A DNA stretch of 64,000 bases from Gemmata massiliana. Its GTDB lineage: Bacteria; Planctomycetota; Planctomycetia; Gemmatales; Gemmataceae. The number at the start of each line of letters is the position of its first letter. The stretch's first letter is position 1. The notes beneath the pieces are model-generated. The model worked only from the letters and a program-made list of their open reading frames with translations. It had not been told where the DNA came from and did no database searches. Below are positions 42,629 through 50,630 of this stretch, one piece after another. Where the stretch lies: NCBI RefSeq assembly GCF_901538265.1, contig NZ_LR593886.1:1984001-2048000 (forward strand), written 5' to 3'. The position numbers and the translations under genes are program-made.

Positions 42629-44647
42629 CTACTTCCCGTCGTTTTCGAGCAGTTCCCACTTCTCGCCGAAGAACCCGGCCCGTGTGACCTTGCCCGGGTA
42701 GCGCGAGTTAGGCGGGGTGGTGACGTCGATCACCGCGTAGTCCGGGAGCTTCGACACCTGCCGGGCGTTGTTGAGGTAGTCGTACTCACGGAACGTGAAC
42801 CCGCTATTAAGGACGACGTACTTCTTCGGGTTCAACGGGTTCGGGTAGATCAGCACCGGGACGTGTGTGCCGGCGTCGTAGGTGTCCTTGCCGACCACCA
42901 CGCCCTTATTGGTCCATTTGACCGGCAGCTTGTCCGCGATCTTCGCGAGTACCGCGTTACTGCTCGGGTCGCCCCAGAGGACGAGGTTGCTGTTCTTGAT
43001 GTCGGCGTCGGTAACTTCGGTGTCGTTCTTGACCGGGGCGCCGCCGCGGAACTGCTTCTGCCAGTGTTCGACCGCGTGCTTCATTTCTTTTGCGACCCAC
43101 GCGCCGATCTTTTCGTTCGCGGCCTTTCCCGTGGGCTTGACCATCACGAACGAGTCCATGAATGCGTCGTCGATCGGCCCCTGGAGGCCGGGGGCCTTCT
43201 TCAGTTCGTCGGGCAGGTTACCCGGTACGGCCCAGCGCCCGATGACTTTGACGAACCGTTTGACGCGCGGCTTGTCGGTCGGGATGCCCATCTCGGTGAG
43301 GACCGTCTTGCCGTCGATCTTCACCACGATGTCCCGTTCGTGGGTCGTGATGTTGAACGCGGAGACACCACGAGTGGTGAGTTCGTAGGTACCGTCGGCG
43401 GTCTTGCCCGTCACTTTGGCCTCGGACCAGTGCTTCTCCAGTCCGGTGATTTCGACCCAACCGCACTGGTTGTAGCGGAGCGTGTACGTGGTGAACTTGA
43501 TCTCGCTCGGTTTGGCCGGCTTGCCCTTCTCGACGAACGCATCGATCTGCTTGTTGACCTCGGCCTTCGCGCCCTTTTCGTAACTGTGACCGGTCTTCGG
43601 GCCGATGATGTGCGTAAGTTCCAGCCCGACCTTCTTCATCTCGCGCGCCATTACGTCGGCGGCTTGCTTCTGCGAATCGACTTCGCCGCTGTACGCGACC
43701 GTCGGCAGGTTGAAGATGTTTACCGCGGTGTCGGTGGCGTTGTACATGTGCCACAGCTTCTGCTCGTACCACGTCGGTTCGAGCTTCTCCTGTTGGAACA
43801 CCTTCAGGAATTCTGGCGTCTCGCTGAAGCCCGCGCCGGGTGCGTTTGCGGCCCACAGCGTCGGGTAGTGGACCGCGTACTGCCAGCACGCAGCCCCGCC
43901 CATGCTGAACCCGCGCGCCACGAGGCGCGATTCGTCGATGCAGTAGTGCTTTTTGGCGTGCTCCAGGCACTCGAACGTGTCGATCTCCCCCGCAAACTTG
44001 TTCGCGTTGCTGAAGCGCCCGAACGGGTGCAGGATGAGGGCGCCGGGGGCCGGGATGATCCCGCCCGTGCCGGGCGAGTTGGCCATGAACCCCGCTTCGA
44101 CGACGTTCTCGAACCGGCCGTGCCACCAGAAGTCGAGCCGGTGCTTGGTCTTCGCGGTGAAGTCGTAGTCCTTCGGGACGATGAGCCAGTACGGTTGCAC
44201 GCTGCCGTCGATCTTCGACGTGTACGCGCGGACCACGCTCCCGGTCTGCGTCGCCCACGGCGCCTGACCGCCCTTGAGTTGTTTCGCCCGTTCGAGGCCC
44301 GCCGCGAGTACCTTCTTCACGTTGGTGGCCGGCTTCGCGCCCTTGCCGTCGTAGATTTCCTTGTAGTCGAGCGCCCACCGCACCGCCTTCTCGTACACCT
44401 GCACGTCCGGCAGCAGGTCGTGCTTTCCGATGTCCTTGATGAGCTGCTGGAGTTCGGCCAGCCCTTTCTTGATCTCGTCCGCGTCGGCGTCCGGGATCGT
44501 GTTACCGACCGGCGGGACCGGGCGCACGTTGTCGGCGATGTTGTCCTTGGGACCGTCGGCACGGGACGCGCCCGCCGGGAATATGGCGAGGCTGGCAGTG
44601 GTCGTGGCGAACAGGGCCGCGGCGAGAATGCGTGGCAGCGCGAACAT
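42629..44647 (-). CDS. Secreted alpha/beta hydrolase (esterase/prolyl-oligopeptidase-like)
   Basis: 672 residues. A signal peptide (ILAAALFATTTASLAIFPAGASRA) precedes a helical region (60-125) and an alpha/beta hydrolase core. The nucleophile is Ser248 in ARGFSMGGAACW; the histidine is in GPKTGHSYEKGAK near residue 345 and the acid is probably Asp in the SGEVDSQ segment. After residue 370 a beta-rich domain follows. Prolyl-oligopeptidase-like or feruloyl-esterase-like hydrolases have this layout. The substrate is unknown. Upstream, an open gap holds no repeat; the divergent EF-P gene follows. Confidence 0.8.
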   Translation of the reverse strand: MFALPRILAAALFATTTASLAIFPAGASRADGPKDNIADNVRPVPPVGNTIPDADADEIKKGLAELQQLIKDIGKHDLLPDVQVYEKAVRWALDYKEIYDGKGAKPATNVKKVLAAGLERAKQLKGGQAPWATQTGSVVRAYTSKIDGSVQPYWLIVPKDYDFTAKTKHRLDFWWHGRFENVVEAGFMANSPGTGGIIPAPGALILHPFGRFSNANKFAGEIDTFECLEHAKKHYCIDESRLVARGFSMGGAACWQYAVHYPTLWAANAPGAGFSETPEFLKVFQQEKLEPTWYEQKLWHMYNATDTAVNIFNLPTVAYSGEVDSQKQAADVMAREMKKVGLELTHIIGPKTGHSYEKGAKAEVNKQIDAFVEKGKPAKPSEIKFTTYTLRYNQCGWVEITGLEKHWSEAKVTGKTADGTYELTTRGVSAFNITTHERDIVVKIDGKTVLTEMGIPTDKPRVKRFVKVIGRWAVPGNLPDELKKAPGLQGPIDDAFMDSFVMVKPTGKAANEKIGAWVAKEMKHAVEHWQKQFRGGAPVKNDTEVTDADIKNSNLVLWGDPSSNAVLAKIADKLPVKWTNKGVVVGKDTYDAGTHVPVLIYPNPLNPKKYVVLNSGFTFREYDYLNNARQVSKLPDYAVIDVTTPPNSRYPGKVTRAGFFGEKWELLENDGK

Positions 44648-44901
44648 CGGGGCACCTCCGGGGTGTCGTGGGTTACGGCAGTGTAAGCGGGCGGGCGCGC
44701 GGAGTCAGCCCCCGAAAGGCTGGTGTTCGATGTTTCGGGCGCGGAGGCGCGAACGGCTCTCGTGTTTACGGGAACGAAACACCGAACACGCGGGCCGCGT
44801 TCCCTTCTCCGCCCGGCGCGAGTCTGCTAGAACAACGGTTGAGCGTTTCACACACCGGGACCGCCCACACGGACGTGGGCTCCCTTAAACGGAGGCTTCC
44901 A

Positions 44902-45477
44902 GTGGCGGCGACGAAGATGATCGACATCCGGCGGGGTATGGTGCTGAACATGGAAGGCACCCTCTTCTACTGCCTCGATCGCGACCTCAACACGCCGGGG
45001 AACTGGCGCGCGATCCTGTACCTGAAGCTCAAGAACATGACCACCGGGGCCATCACCGACGAGCGGGTCCACCCCGACCACAAGGTGGACGTGGTGTACC
45101 TCGACACCAAGGACTACACGTACTCGTACAAGGACGGCGAAGACTTCGTGTTCGTGGACAAGGAGTCGTTCGAGCCGGTGACGCTGTCGGGCGACATGGT
45201 CGGCGACATGATGAAGTACCTGCGCGAGAACGACGACGTGAAGATCACGTTCTACGACGGCCGGGCACTGTCGATGGAACTGCCCCAGACCGTCACGCTG
45301 AAGGTGACCGAGACGGAACCGGGTATCAAGGGCGCGACCGCCGCGGCGCAGACCAAGGCCGCCACCCTGGAGACGGGGCTGGTGATCCAGGTGCCGTCGT
45401 TCATCGCCGAGGGCGAACTGGTCGTGGTGCAGACCGAAGACGGCAAGTACCTCCGCCGCTCGAAGGAAGGCAAGTAG
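44902..45477 (+). CDS. efp: Elongation factor P with atypical loop
   Basis: 191 residues from a GTG at 44902 with GGAGG seven bases upstream. It has the three-domain EF-P fold: N-terminal KOW-like barrel (IDIRRGMVLNMEGTLFYCLDRD), S1-like domains (VTLKVTETEPGIKGATAAAQ, TLETGLVIQVPSFIAEGE) and C-terminal end. EF-P relieves ribosome stalling at proline runs. The tip loop is TPGNWRAI where most EF-Ps have PGKGxAF, so the usually modified Lys/Arg 34 position is Asn, with Trp and Arg next to it. A Lys modification enzyme would have no target here. A second efp elsewhere in the genome is possible. Confidence 0.9.
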   Translation: MAATKMIDIRRGMVLNMEGTLFYCLDRDLNTPGNWRAILYLKLKNMTTGAITDERVHPDHKVDVVYLDTKDYTYSYKDGEDFVFVDKESFEPVTLSGDMVGDMMKYLRENDDVKITFYDGRALSMELPQTVTLKVTETEPGIKGATAAAQTKAATLETGLVIQVPSFIAEGELVVVQTEDGKYLRRSKEGK

Positions 45478-45495
45478 GCTGAGACACCACCGAAC

Positions 45496-45521
45496 GAGGC
45501 GAAAGGCGCGCCCTTCGCCTC
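45496..45521. terminator. Terminator-like hairpin between convergent genes
   Basis: Arms GAGGCGAAAGG and CCCTTCGCCTC, with one mismatch, around a CGCG loop. It begins 18 bases after the EF-P stop and its right end touches the stop of the minus-strand TIGR02996 gene. Confidence 0.6.
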
Positions 45522-46149
45522 AACTGCTTTGGTAGCCCGCCCCGGTGCTCGGCGACACGAACACGTTGGATTCCGGCAGCCATGACCGGAGCCATTCGAC
45601 CGTGACTCCGCCGCCGGAAGCGAGTTCGACGAACCGCAGCCCGCGGAGCGCGTCGAGATGCTCGTACCATGTGTCGCGGGCGGCCCGGTAGCAGTCCGTG
45701 AGCGCGACCTCGTGCACCGGCTGGCGGGCGCGGATCGCGACGCCGTGCCGGAGCCACTCCACCGCCGGGCACCGCACCTTCGAGACGAACCCCCGCTCCC
45801 ACGTCAGCCGGTAAGCGCCTTCGACCTGTGGCATCGCGAGTGACGGCCCCGCGCTTGCCGGCGGGGTCATGCGCACCAGCTCGGGGCACGTTTCCGCCGC
45901 CCAGAGCGGCCGGAAAAGGGATAGCGGCCCCAGGAACGCCCGTTCTTTCTTCCGCAACTCGTCGGCTTCGGGCGATTTCGCCGCGTCGCCCGCTTCGAGA
46001 CGCGCCAGTTCGCACTGAACACGGATGAACGCGGCGCGATCCGGGTCGCCGTTCTCCTCCAGGAAATCGGCCGCGACCAGGCGCACGGTGTCGTCGTCGG
46101 GGGCGGCCAAGATTGCCGCCATGAACGCCGACCAGTCGGGGTGCTCCAT
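45520..46149 (-). CDS. TIGR02996 repeat-companion domain protein
   Basis: 209 residues. The N-terminal MAAILAAPDDDTVRLVAADFLEENGDPDRAAFIRVQ is the TIGR02996 signature, as in the proteins at 5161 and 9049. The rest is soluble with alternating helix and strand (AMPQVEGAYRLTWERGFVSKVRC, LDALRGLRFVELAS) and may be a decayed leucine-rich-repeat domain. Function unknown. It lies 58 bases after the coiled-coil-LCCL gene in the same direction, so they may be co-transcribed. Confidence 0.8.
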   Translation of the reverse strand: MEHPDWSAFMAAILAAPDDDTVRLVAADFLEENGDPDRAAFIRVQCELARLEAGDAAKSPEADELRKKERAFLGPLSLFRPLWAAETCPELVRMTPPASAGPSLAMPQVEGAYRLTWERGFVSKVRCPAVEWLRHGVAIRARQPVHEVALTDCYRAARDTWYEHLDALRGLRFVELASGGGVTVEWLRSWLPESNVFVSPSTGAGYQSS

Positions 46150-46207
46150 ATCGGCTCCGGGTCACGTTCTCGGTGGAAAGGCGCGCCGGTTCCCGCCACC
46201 TGGAGCT

Positions 46208-46852
46208 TCAAACGCGCTCGACGCGGTACCCGATTGGGTAGGTCGCGTAGTCGAAGCTAATGATGTCGTTGCGGGCGCTGCCGGTGTAGCCGAGGTCCGC
46301 GCCGTCGAGGATCGTGACGCGGACCAGCCCGCGCTCGCCGGCCCGCACGACGCCGGCGTGGACCACGGCGGACGCGAGCCGCGAATCGGCCGTGTAGACG
46401 TCGGTGCCCCACACGTTGCCGTCGGTGCGCCCGGTCACTTCGATCAGGACCGTGCGCCCGATGTCGCTCGGGGTGAATTCGGTGAGCGTGCCCGGGTCGG
46501 GCCGCACGCCGAGCAAGTCACCTCGCAATTGCCGCACGCGGGCGCGGATCGCGAGCGCTTCGTCGAGTAATCCCTCGCGGGCGTACCGCTGCTGAAGCTC
46601 CCGGAGCTGGTCGAGCAGCCCGCGCACGAGCGGCGCGAGTTCGCGCGTGGTGGCGTGCTGCACCGCGGCGAGTTCCGCTTCGGCCCGGGCGCGGATCGCG
46701 TCGCACTCCCGCTCAGCCGCGGCGCGGATCTGGGCGGACTCGTAGTCCGCGCGCTCGCGCACCTCCGCGACCGCACGTTCGGCCGCGTCCACTGCGCTCC
46801 GGGCCTCGTCGGGCAGGTCGTCCAGACCGAGTAAGTCGCTGTCGTCACTCAT
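46208..46852 (-). CDS. Coiled coil plus LCCL domain protein
   Basis: 214 residues. Residues 15-110 are a charged Ala/Glu/Arg coiled coil with heptad spacing. From about residue 120 it has an LCCL-type domain: DIGRTVLIEVTGRTDGNVWGTDVYTADSRLASAVVHAGVV, then GLVRVTILDGADLGYTGSARNDIISFDY. LCCL domains are best known in secreted eukaryotic proteins such as Limulus factor C, and in planctomycete secreted proteins. This one has no signal peptide. The WGTDVYT motif and the DGADLGYTGS segment are good family matches, but the usual cysteines are missing. Function unknown. Confidence 0.75.
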   Translation of the reverse strand: MSDDSDLLGLDDLPDEARSAVDAAERAVAEVRERADYESAQIRAAAERECDAIRARAEAELAAVQHATTRELAPLVRGLLDQLRELQQRYAREGLLDEALAIRARVRQLRGDLLGVRPDPGTLTEFTPSDIGRTVLIEVTGRTDGNVWGTDVYTADSRLASAVVHAGVVRAGERGLVRVTILDGADLGYTGSARNDIISFDYATYPIGYRVERV

Positions 46853-46867
46853 CGTTTGAAGCCTAAA

Positions 46868-47000
46868 AGACCTACCCCCCGTCCCCCTCCCTAAAGGGAA
46901 GGGGAGCAGACTGTTTCAGTGGTAGGTATGCCTCTTATCATCGAAGACACCACGCGCCTTCACTCCTTCCCTTTAGGGAGGGGGACGGGGGGTAGGTTCT
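46868..47000. repeat. REP-like inverted repeat pair (ACCTACCCCCCGTCCCCC family)
   Basis: The left arm at 46868-46906 and the right arm at 46963-47000 are near-perfect reverse complements, with 56 bases between them. Each arm contains GGGAGGGGGACGGGGGG or its complement. A third single copy lies at 36726-36766. It sits between divergent genes. Confidence 0.85.
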
Positions 47001-47099
47001 CCGCTCCCCCGCCATCGTAGAAGCGCGGCGCGGATACCCACAAGACGCGATGCGCGCGACCGAGTAAAATTCCCGCATCTCCCCCCACCGAGTTGTGCG

Positions 47100-47933
47100 A
47101 TGAACACCCCGAACACCTTCCAGACGATCCCGGGCCAGGACGACTTGCACCAGATCGAGCGCGATTTGTCGTTCCACCCCTGCACCAACGCGAACCCGAA
47201 GGTGCTTACGCGCGAGCAGGTCGAGCACTTCAACCGCACCGGGTACATTCTGCCGCTGCGCATTTTCAGTGAGAGCGAGGTCGCGGGGCTACGAACATAC
47301 TTCGATAACCTGCTCGCGAAGTACATGTCGGAAGGCAAGGACAGTTACTCGATCAGCTCGGCGCACCTGCGCCACGGGCGCGTGTGGGACGTGCTTACGA
47401 ACCCGCGGATCGTCACGATCGTGTCTGACCTGCTCGGCGAGAGCGTGGTCGCGTGGGGCTCGCACTTCTTCTGCAAAATGCCCCGAGATGGCAAAACGGT
47501 GAGCTGGCACCAGGACGCGAGCTACTGGCCGCTCACGCCGAGCAAGGCAGTCACCGTATGGCTCGCGATCGACGACGCGGACCGCGGGAACGCCTGCATG
47601 AAGTACATCTCGGGAACACAGGGGTTGGGCCATCTCACGTACCAGTTGAGCGAAACGGACGAGAGCAACATCCTGAACCAGACCGTGCCCGAAGTGGAGA
47701 AGTACGGCGCGCCGGTGTTTGTGGAGCTGAAGGCCGGCGAAGCCTCGCTCCACTCCGACCTGCTGCTCCACGGGTCCGACGCGAACACCAGCGACCGCCG
47801 CCGGTGCGGGCTGACGCTCCGGTACACGCCCGGCGACGTGCGAGCGTACATGGGCTGGCACGACAAGGGCGTGGTCGTTCGCGGCGAAACTCCGGCGCAC
47901 TGGAACAACCGCGCCCGGCCGAACGAGGAGTAA
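47100..47933 (+). CDS. Phytanoyl-CoA dioxygenase-family (Fe(II)/2OG) enzyme
   Basis: 277 residues. It has the fold's facial triad: H-x-D in WHQDASYWPL and the distal His in LHSDLLLHGS, with Arg binding 2-oxoglutarate in RRRCGLTLRY. Substrate-binding segment TVWLAIDDADRGNACMKYISGTQG is characteristic of PhyH-type proteins, some of which hydroxylate or (when the Asp is Ala/Gly) halogenate. The Asp is present, so hydroxylation is the likely reaction. The substrate is unknown. The next gene starts one base after its stop. Confidence 0.88.
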   Translation: MNTPNTFQTIPGQDDLHQIERDLSFHPCTNANPKVLTREQVEHFNRTGYILPLRIFSESEVAGLRTYFDNLLAKYMSEGKDSYSISSAHLRHGRVWDVLTNPRIVTIVSDLLGESVVAWGSHFFCKMPRDGKTVSWHQDASYWPLTPSKAVTVWLAIDDADRGNACMKYISGTQGLGHLTYQLSETDESNILNQTVPEVEKYGAPVFVELKAGEASLHSDLLLHGSDANTSDRRRCGLTLRYTPGDVRAYMGWHDKGVVVRGETPAHWNNRARPNEE

Positions 47934-47934
47934 C

Positions 47935-48264
47935 GTGGACGGCCCCGTACTCCCGGACGAATCGAATGTGTTCGGTTCGCTGCACACGTCCCGGTCGCCG
48001 GAGTGGGTGGCGCGAGCGTTCGTGCGTTCCGGCTGGGACGTGCGGAAGTGCTCATGGACCGATTACGAGATTACGTGTGAGTTCGCGGAGCTGGTGATCG
48101 AGCGGTCTGCGGTGGAACCGGAGTACGTGTTGATTCACGGCTCCGTCGCAGACGTTCGCGCTAATTTACCGCGCGTCGCCGAACCACTCGCCGCGGCGGG
48201 TATCCCTTACTCTTTGGAGTGCTACAACGCGGAATGCGATCTGATTCACCACGCTCATGGGTGA
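47935..48264 (+). CDS. Unknown small protein after the dioxygenase
   Basis: 109 residues from a GTG at 47935, one base past the dioxygenase stop, so the two are translationally coupled. It is mostly alpha/beta: RAFVRSGWDVRKCSWTDYEITCEFAELVIER, then EYVLIHGSVADVRANLPRVAEPLAAAGIPYSLECYN. No motif or family recognised, no signal peptide. It may be a small accessory of the dioxygenase by position only. Confidence 0.65.
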   Translation: MDGPVLPDESNVFGSLHTSRSPEWVARAFVRSGWDVRKCSWTDYEITCEFAELVIERSAVEPEYVLIHGSVADVRANLPRVAEPLAAAGIPYSLECYNAECDLIHHAHG

Positions 48265-48283
48265 AACTAACGGAGCGCCATCG

Positions 48284-48883
48284 ATGGAGATTACGGCACA
48301 AGTTCTTACGGGGCGATGGGTCCGCCTGGAACCGCTCGCGGAGGAGCACCGTGAGGGGCTGCGCGGCGCGGCTGCCGACGACAGTATCTGGGAGCACATG
48401 ACCGTGCTCGGTAGCGGCGCGGGCTTCGACGGCGTGTTCAACGACGCCCTCGCGCTGCGCGCCGCCGGCAAGCGCGTCCCGTTTGCCGTTCGACTGCTTT
48501 CCAGTGGGGAACTGATCGGCTGCACGAGCTACCTGGACCCGGTTCCGCAACACAAGCGCGTCGAGATCGGGTGGACGTGGTACCGCCCCGATCAGTGGGC
48601 CAGCGCGGTGAACCCGGAGTGCAAGCTCCTCCTCCTCGCTCACGCATTCGACACGCTAGGGCTGAACCGCGTGCAGCTCCTCACCGACTTCCGGAACACG
48701 CGCTCGCAGGCCGCGATCGCCAAACTCGGGGCCACGCGCGAGGGCGTTCTGCGCTCGCACATGATTACGCGCGGCGGGCGCATCCGTGACAGCGTGCTGT
48801 TTGCGATCACTGTCGCGGACTGGCCGCGTGTGAAGGACGGGTTGCTCGCTCGGCTCGCGGCGTTCGAGAAGGGGTCGTCGTGA
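48284..48883 (+). CDS. GNAT-family N-acetyltransferase
   Basis: 199 residues from the ATG at 48284, with GGAG ten bases ahead; an ATG at 48257 overlaps the previous gene and lacks a Shine-Dalgarno. It is of the RimJ/RimL-like type: LTGRWVRLEPLAEEHREGL at the N-terminus, then IGCTSYLDPVPQHKRVEIGWTWY, and FDTLGLNRVQLLTDFRNTRSQAAIAKLGATREGVLRSH, whose RSQAAIAKLG part is acetyl-CoA-binding motif A. The usual Q/R-x-x-G-x-G/A loop is replaced by a QWASAVN sequence, common in this subfamily. The substrate is unknown. DUF1003 converges on it. Confidence 0.86.
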   Translation: MEITAQVLTGRWVRLEPLAEEHREGLRGAAADDSIWEHMTVLGSGAGFDGVFNDALALRAAGKRVPFAVRLLSSGELIGCTSYLDPVPQHKRVEIGWTWYRPDQWASAVNPECKLLLLAHAFDTLGLNRVQLLTDFRNTRSQAAIAKLGATREGVLRSHMITRGGRIRDSVLFAITVADWPRVKDGLLARLAAFEKGSS

Positions 48884-48885
48884 GC

Positions 48886-49350
48886 TTACTTTTCGGGCTT
48901 CCCGAGTTGCGCCCGCATCTCGCGCACTTCCTGCTGTAATTGTCGCAGGAGCACACTCTGAGCCTCCAGGTGCTCCAACACGACGCGGATCTCCTCCTCG
49001 GCCTTCAGGTTGATCTCATAATCGTTCTGGGCGCGCACGCGGTCCATTGCGGCGACGCGGTTCTGGCTCATCATAATCATCGGCGCCGTGTACGCGGCCT
49101 GGAGCGAGAGGAACAGATTCATCAGGATGAACGGGTACGGGTCCCAGTGTTCCATCCACGCGACCGCGTTCAGCGCCGCCCACGACAGGAGCAGTGCCGA
49201 CTGGGTGCCGATGAACCACCACGACCCGACCACGCCGGCCACGCGATCGGCGGCCCACGCGCCCCACGAAAGGTCCGCGGTGACGACCTCGTTCACGTTG
49301 CGCACGGGCGGGTGATCGTGCGCGTACCGGTCGGGGAACTGCGGTTGCAT
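48886..49350 (-). CDS. DUF1003 membrane protein
   Basis: 154 residues from the ATG at 49350. DUF1003 signature: ADRVAGVVGSWWFIGTQSALLLSWAALNAV, two TM helices, WMEHWDPYPFILMNLFLSLQAAYTAPMIMMSQNRVAAMDR, then a cytoplasmic coiled coil (EINLKAEEEIRVVLEHLEA). Function unknown; the family is widespread and sometimes linked to ion or stress response. It is separated by only two bases from the convergent GNAT stop. Confidence 0.87.
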   Translation of the reverse strand: MQPQFPDRYAHDHPPVRNVNEVVTADLSWGAWAADRVAGVVGSWWFIGTQSALLLSWAALNAVAWMEHWDPYPFILMNLFLSLQAAYTAPMIMMSQNRVAAMDRVRAQNDYEINLKAEEEIRVVLEHLEAQSVLLRQLQQEVREMRAQLGKPEK

Positions 49351-49621
49351 ATGGGGCCGGGGTTGGTGGTGCGGGTGCGGACACTGTAGGGAACGGGAGC
49401 GGATCGTTGAAGCCCGGTGCTGCTCCGATTGCCAGGGCGCGAAGCAATCGGATAGCGAAATTACCTCTGGCATCTCGATGGAGCCGCCCGAAGAGTTCCG
49501 CAAGGTCCGCGACCTGATCGGCGGAAAAGTGCGTGCGCTGTTGGGGGAACTGGGTGTAGACTCGCGCGTAGTGTAACCACTCCCGGCCCCAACCGCGGGC
49601 GCACCCGCGCGGATTTTCGCC

Positions 49622-50545
49622 ATGTCCCCTCCCAAGATTTGCGTTGTCGGTTCCGCGAACCTGGACCTGAACACCTACACGAACCGGCTCCCCGTGCCGG
49701 GAGAAACGCTCCACGCCCACCGGTTCACGATGGGGTACGGCGGCAAGGGCGCGAACCAGGCGGTGATGGCCGCGCGCCTCGGGGCGGACGTTGTGCTCGT
49801 TGCGCGCGTCGGGAACGATCTGTTCGGCCGCGACATGCTCGCGCACCTCCGCACCGAGGGCATTGATACCCGTCGCGTCACTTCAACGGACGGTGTTCCC
49901 ACCGGTACGGCCGTCATCACAGTCGACGACGCGGGGCGCAACACGATCGCCGTGACGCCCGGGGCCAACGGGCTGCTCGCCCCGGCCGATGTGGACGCGG
50001 CCCGTAGCGCGATCGAATCGGCCCGGGTACTCGTGTGTCAGCAGGAGGTGCCGATCGAAACGAACCTGGCCGCGATGCGGCTCGCGGTCGAGGCCGGTGT
50101 GCCCGTCGTGTTTAATCCGGCCCCGGCCAGCACGACGATACCCGCCGAGGCGTACCGGCTCTCGACGGTGTTTTGCCCCAACGAACACGAGGCGGCCGTT
50201 CTCACGGGTAAGCCCGTTGAATCACCGGAAGAAGCCGAAGCCGCTGCCCGGGAGCTGATGGCGCGCGGCGCGCACAATGTCGTCGTGACACTCGGCGCAC
50301 GCGGGTGCGTGGTCGTGACGGCCCGTGATGTCACCGCGCTCCCGGCGCCCGCGGTCGAAGCGGTGGACACCACCGGTGCCGGGGACGCCTTTATCGGCAG
50401 CCTCGCGTTTTTCCTGGCGCGAGGAGATGATCTGATGACCGCGGCGCAGCGCGCGAACCGGATCGCGGCAATCAGTGTGCAATCTCCAGGAACGCAGACG
50501 AGTTTCCCGCGTGCGGCAGATTTGCCCGCCGACCTGGTGGAATGA
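49622..50545 (+). CDS. rbsK: Ribokinase
   Basis: 307 residues. PfkB-family sugar kinase of the ribokinase type: VVGSANLDLNTYTNRLPVPGETL at the N-terminus, MGYGGKGANQAV (the first signature), and DTTGAGDAFIGSLAFFLARG (the second signature, with catalytic Asp). It phosphorylates ribose to ribose 5-phosphate. Length is standard. No ribose transporter or rbs operon is near, so the exact sugar is less certain. Confidence 0.92.
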   Translation: MSPPKICVVGSANLDLNTYTNRLPVPGETLHAHRFTMGYGGKGANQAVMAARLGADVVLVARVGNDLFGRDMLAHLRTEGIDTRRVTSTDGVPTGTAVITVDDAGRNTIAVTPGANGLLAPADVDAARSAIESARVLVCQQEVPIETNLAAMRLAVEAGVPVVFNPAPASTTIPAEAYRLSTVFCPNEHEAAVLTGKPVESPEEAEAAARELMARGAHNVVVTLGARGCVVVTARDVTALPAPAVEAVDTTGAGDAFIGSLAFFLARGDDLMTAAQRANRIAAISVQSPGTQTSFPRAADLPADLVE

Positions 50546-50630
50546 CGATTCGCCGACCCGCGCGTTCTTGCGCCACATTGGGGGCGGCGGGGCATTATCC
50601 TGGGAACCGTTCGCTGATCCCGGGGGACAC

